From: UBA5072 sp963822145
Lineage (GTDB): Bacteria > Bacteroidota > Bacteroidia > Bacteroidales > UBA10428
Reading direction: 5' to 3'
Assembly: GCA_963822145.1 (NCBI GenBank)
Contig: CAWGGG010000001.1
Location: forward strand, 124,001-188,000
DNA: 64,000 nucleotides
Shown: piece after piece, positions 63,601 to 64,000 of the stretch
Layout: every line of letters begins with the position of its first letter
How positions within the stretch are numbered: the first letter of the stretch is position 1
Notes under the pieces: generated by a model
What the model was told of the DNA's origin: nothing
The model's input: only the letters and a program-made list of their open reading frames with translations
Database searches by the model: none
Position numbers and translations under genes: made by a program

Positions 63601-63926
63601 AGGTCAAAATTAGTATATGATTGACTTTTGAACGGCAAATATAGTTTTTTGTTGCTGCCGGGCAAGAAAAGATGTTAACCGGTAACTCTATGGATTTTTG
63701 TTTAATATTTTAATAATTATATTAAACTTTATAATATAATCGAATAATATTATTTGTTATATAGTTAAAATATATTTCATCAATTAATTGTTTTATAATT
63801 ATTTAATAATATTGATTATTTATATCTCAGTTGGGATGCGATATATTTTGTTTAATTTTTTCACTATTATATTAAACATTTCCACCCCCTTTATGTTTAT
63901 TTGTTAAATCTATAAAATTAAATAAA
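63601..63926. other. A+T-rich intergenic region with divergent promoters
   Basis: No coding sequence is seen. From about 63690 to 63926 the sequence is almost wholly A and T with runs such as TTAATATTTTAATAATTAT. It holds the promoter of the leftward phosphatase-like gene (63636-63666) and must hold that of the rightward lipoprotein, for which no box could be picked out. Confidence 0.6.
63636..63666 (-). promoter_or_regulatory. Promoter of the phosphatase-like gene
   Basis: On the minus strand a TTG (63663-63665, in CTTG) is followed after 19 bases by TATATTTG (63636-63643), 36 bases before the ATG at 63600. A second -7-like box, TAATTTTG, is at 63605-63612. Confidence 0.5.
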
Positions 63927-64000
63927 ATGGAAAAGCTTAGAAAAACTTTCAACCCCTTGATGGCTGCTATGCTTATCGGGATATTTACGCTTGCTTCCTG
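63927..64000 (+). CDS. Start of a lipoprotein gene (partial)
   Basis: ATG at 63927 opens a frame running off the window. The 24 readable residues, MEKLRKTFNPLMAAMLIGIF then TLAS, are a signal peptide, and the next codon begins TG, consistent with the lipobox cysteine of TLASC. Product unknown. Confidence 0.65.
   Translation, partial: MEKLRKTFNPLMAAMLIGIFTLAS

Noticed and set aside
1..64000. tRNA or rRNA genes
   Set aside because: No TTC-arm or acceptor-stem pattern and no rRNA-like stretch was recognised by eye; a covariance search would be needed to exclude a missed tRNA.

Overview
The window is chromosomal DNA of a member of the Bacteroidota, most likely an anaerobic or facultative Bacteroidales-like lineage known from metagenomes. 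Pointers are type IX secretion (T9SS) signatures (type A and type B C-terminal sorting domains, a PorP/SprF protein, a PorE-like OmpA protein), a fused SecDF, class III glutamine synthetase, two DUF5686 outer-membrane proteins, Bacteroidota-type promoters (TAnnTTTG at -7) and near absence of Shine-Dalgarno sequences.

Layout. 1-8040: end of a glycosidase-like gene, a glucose 1-dehydrogenase-like MDR enzyme, then a three-gene cytoplasmic molybdopterin oxidoreductase (catalytic subunit, four-cluster ferredoxin, and a 982-residue NuoF-like/GltD-like/ferredoxin fusion) with unusually strong Shine-Dalgarno sites, followed by palindromic repeats and a broken aquaporin gene. 8073-12314 (minus): lolD, tatA and secDF, separated by a bidirectional terminator. 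12504-18279: a T9SS substrate with PKD domains, a DUF3109 protein, a ThuA protein and glutamine synthetase III. 18497-20497: PorE-like OmpA protein. 20519-27492 (minus): tightly packed run glmM, DUF5686, era, Dabb, der, lipoprotein. 27603-28469: rluB. 28470-43425 (minus): rlmH, a 12-TM NtrY-like kinase, then a surface module of a 1359-residue type B T9SS substrate, a PorP/SprF partner, a PD40-PKD protein, an unknown exported protein and a propeller/SpoIIE phosphatase. 43556-46441: DUF4783, nadC, yihY-like, pdxH. 46589-55136: valS, DUF1573, an aminotransferase, an MBL hydrolase, a GH26 lipoprotein, an alpha/beta hydrolase and NamZ-like DUF1343. 55282-61938: DUF2252, FtsX/LolC permease, Nudix, DUF5020, second DUF5686. 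61945-63600 (minus): an alkaline-phosphatase-fold protein lacking several metal ligands. 63927-64000: start of a lipoprotein.

How they work together. Much of the window serves the envelope: Sec and Tat export, lipoprotein release, T9SS cargo and its membrane partners, and trans-envelope sensing. The most distinctive units are the 1311-6933 redox cassette, which looks imported and joins a PsrA/PhsA-type catalytic subunit to an NAD(P)H flavoprotein whose NuoF part seems to have lost its cofactor sites; the 28470-39126 surface-and-signalling module; a TatA with five exact 11-residue repeats; and the metal-site-depleted phosphatase homologue. All functions are read from sequence alone.
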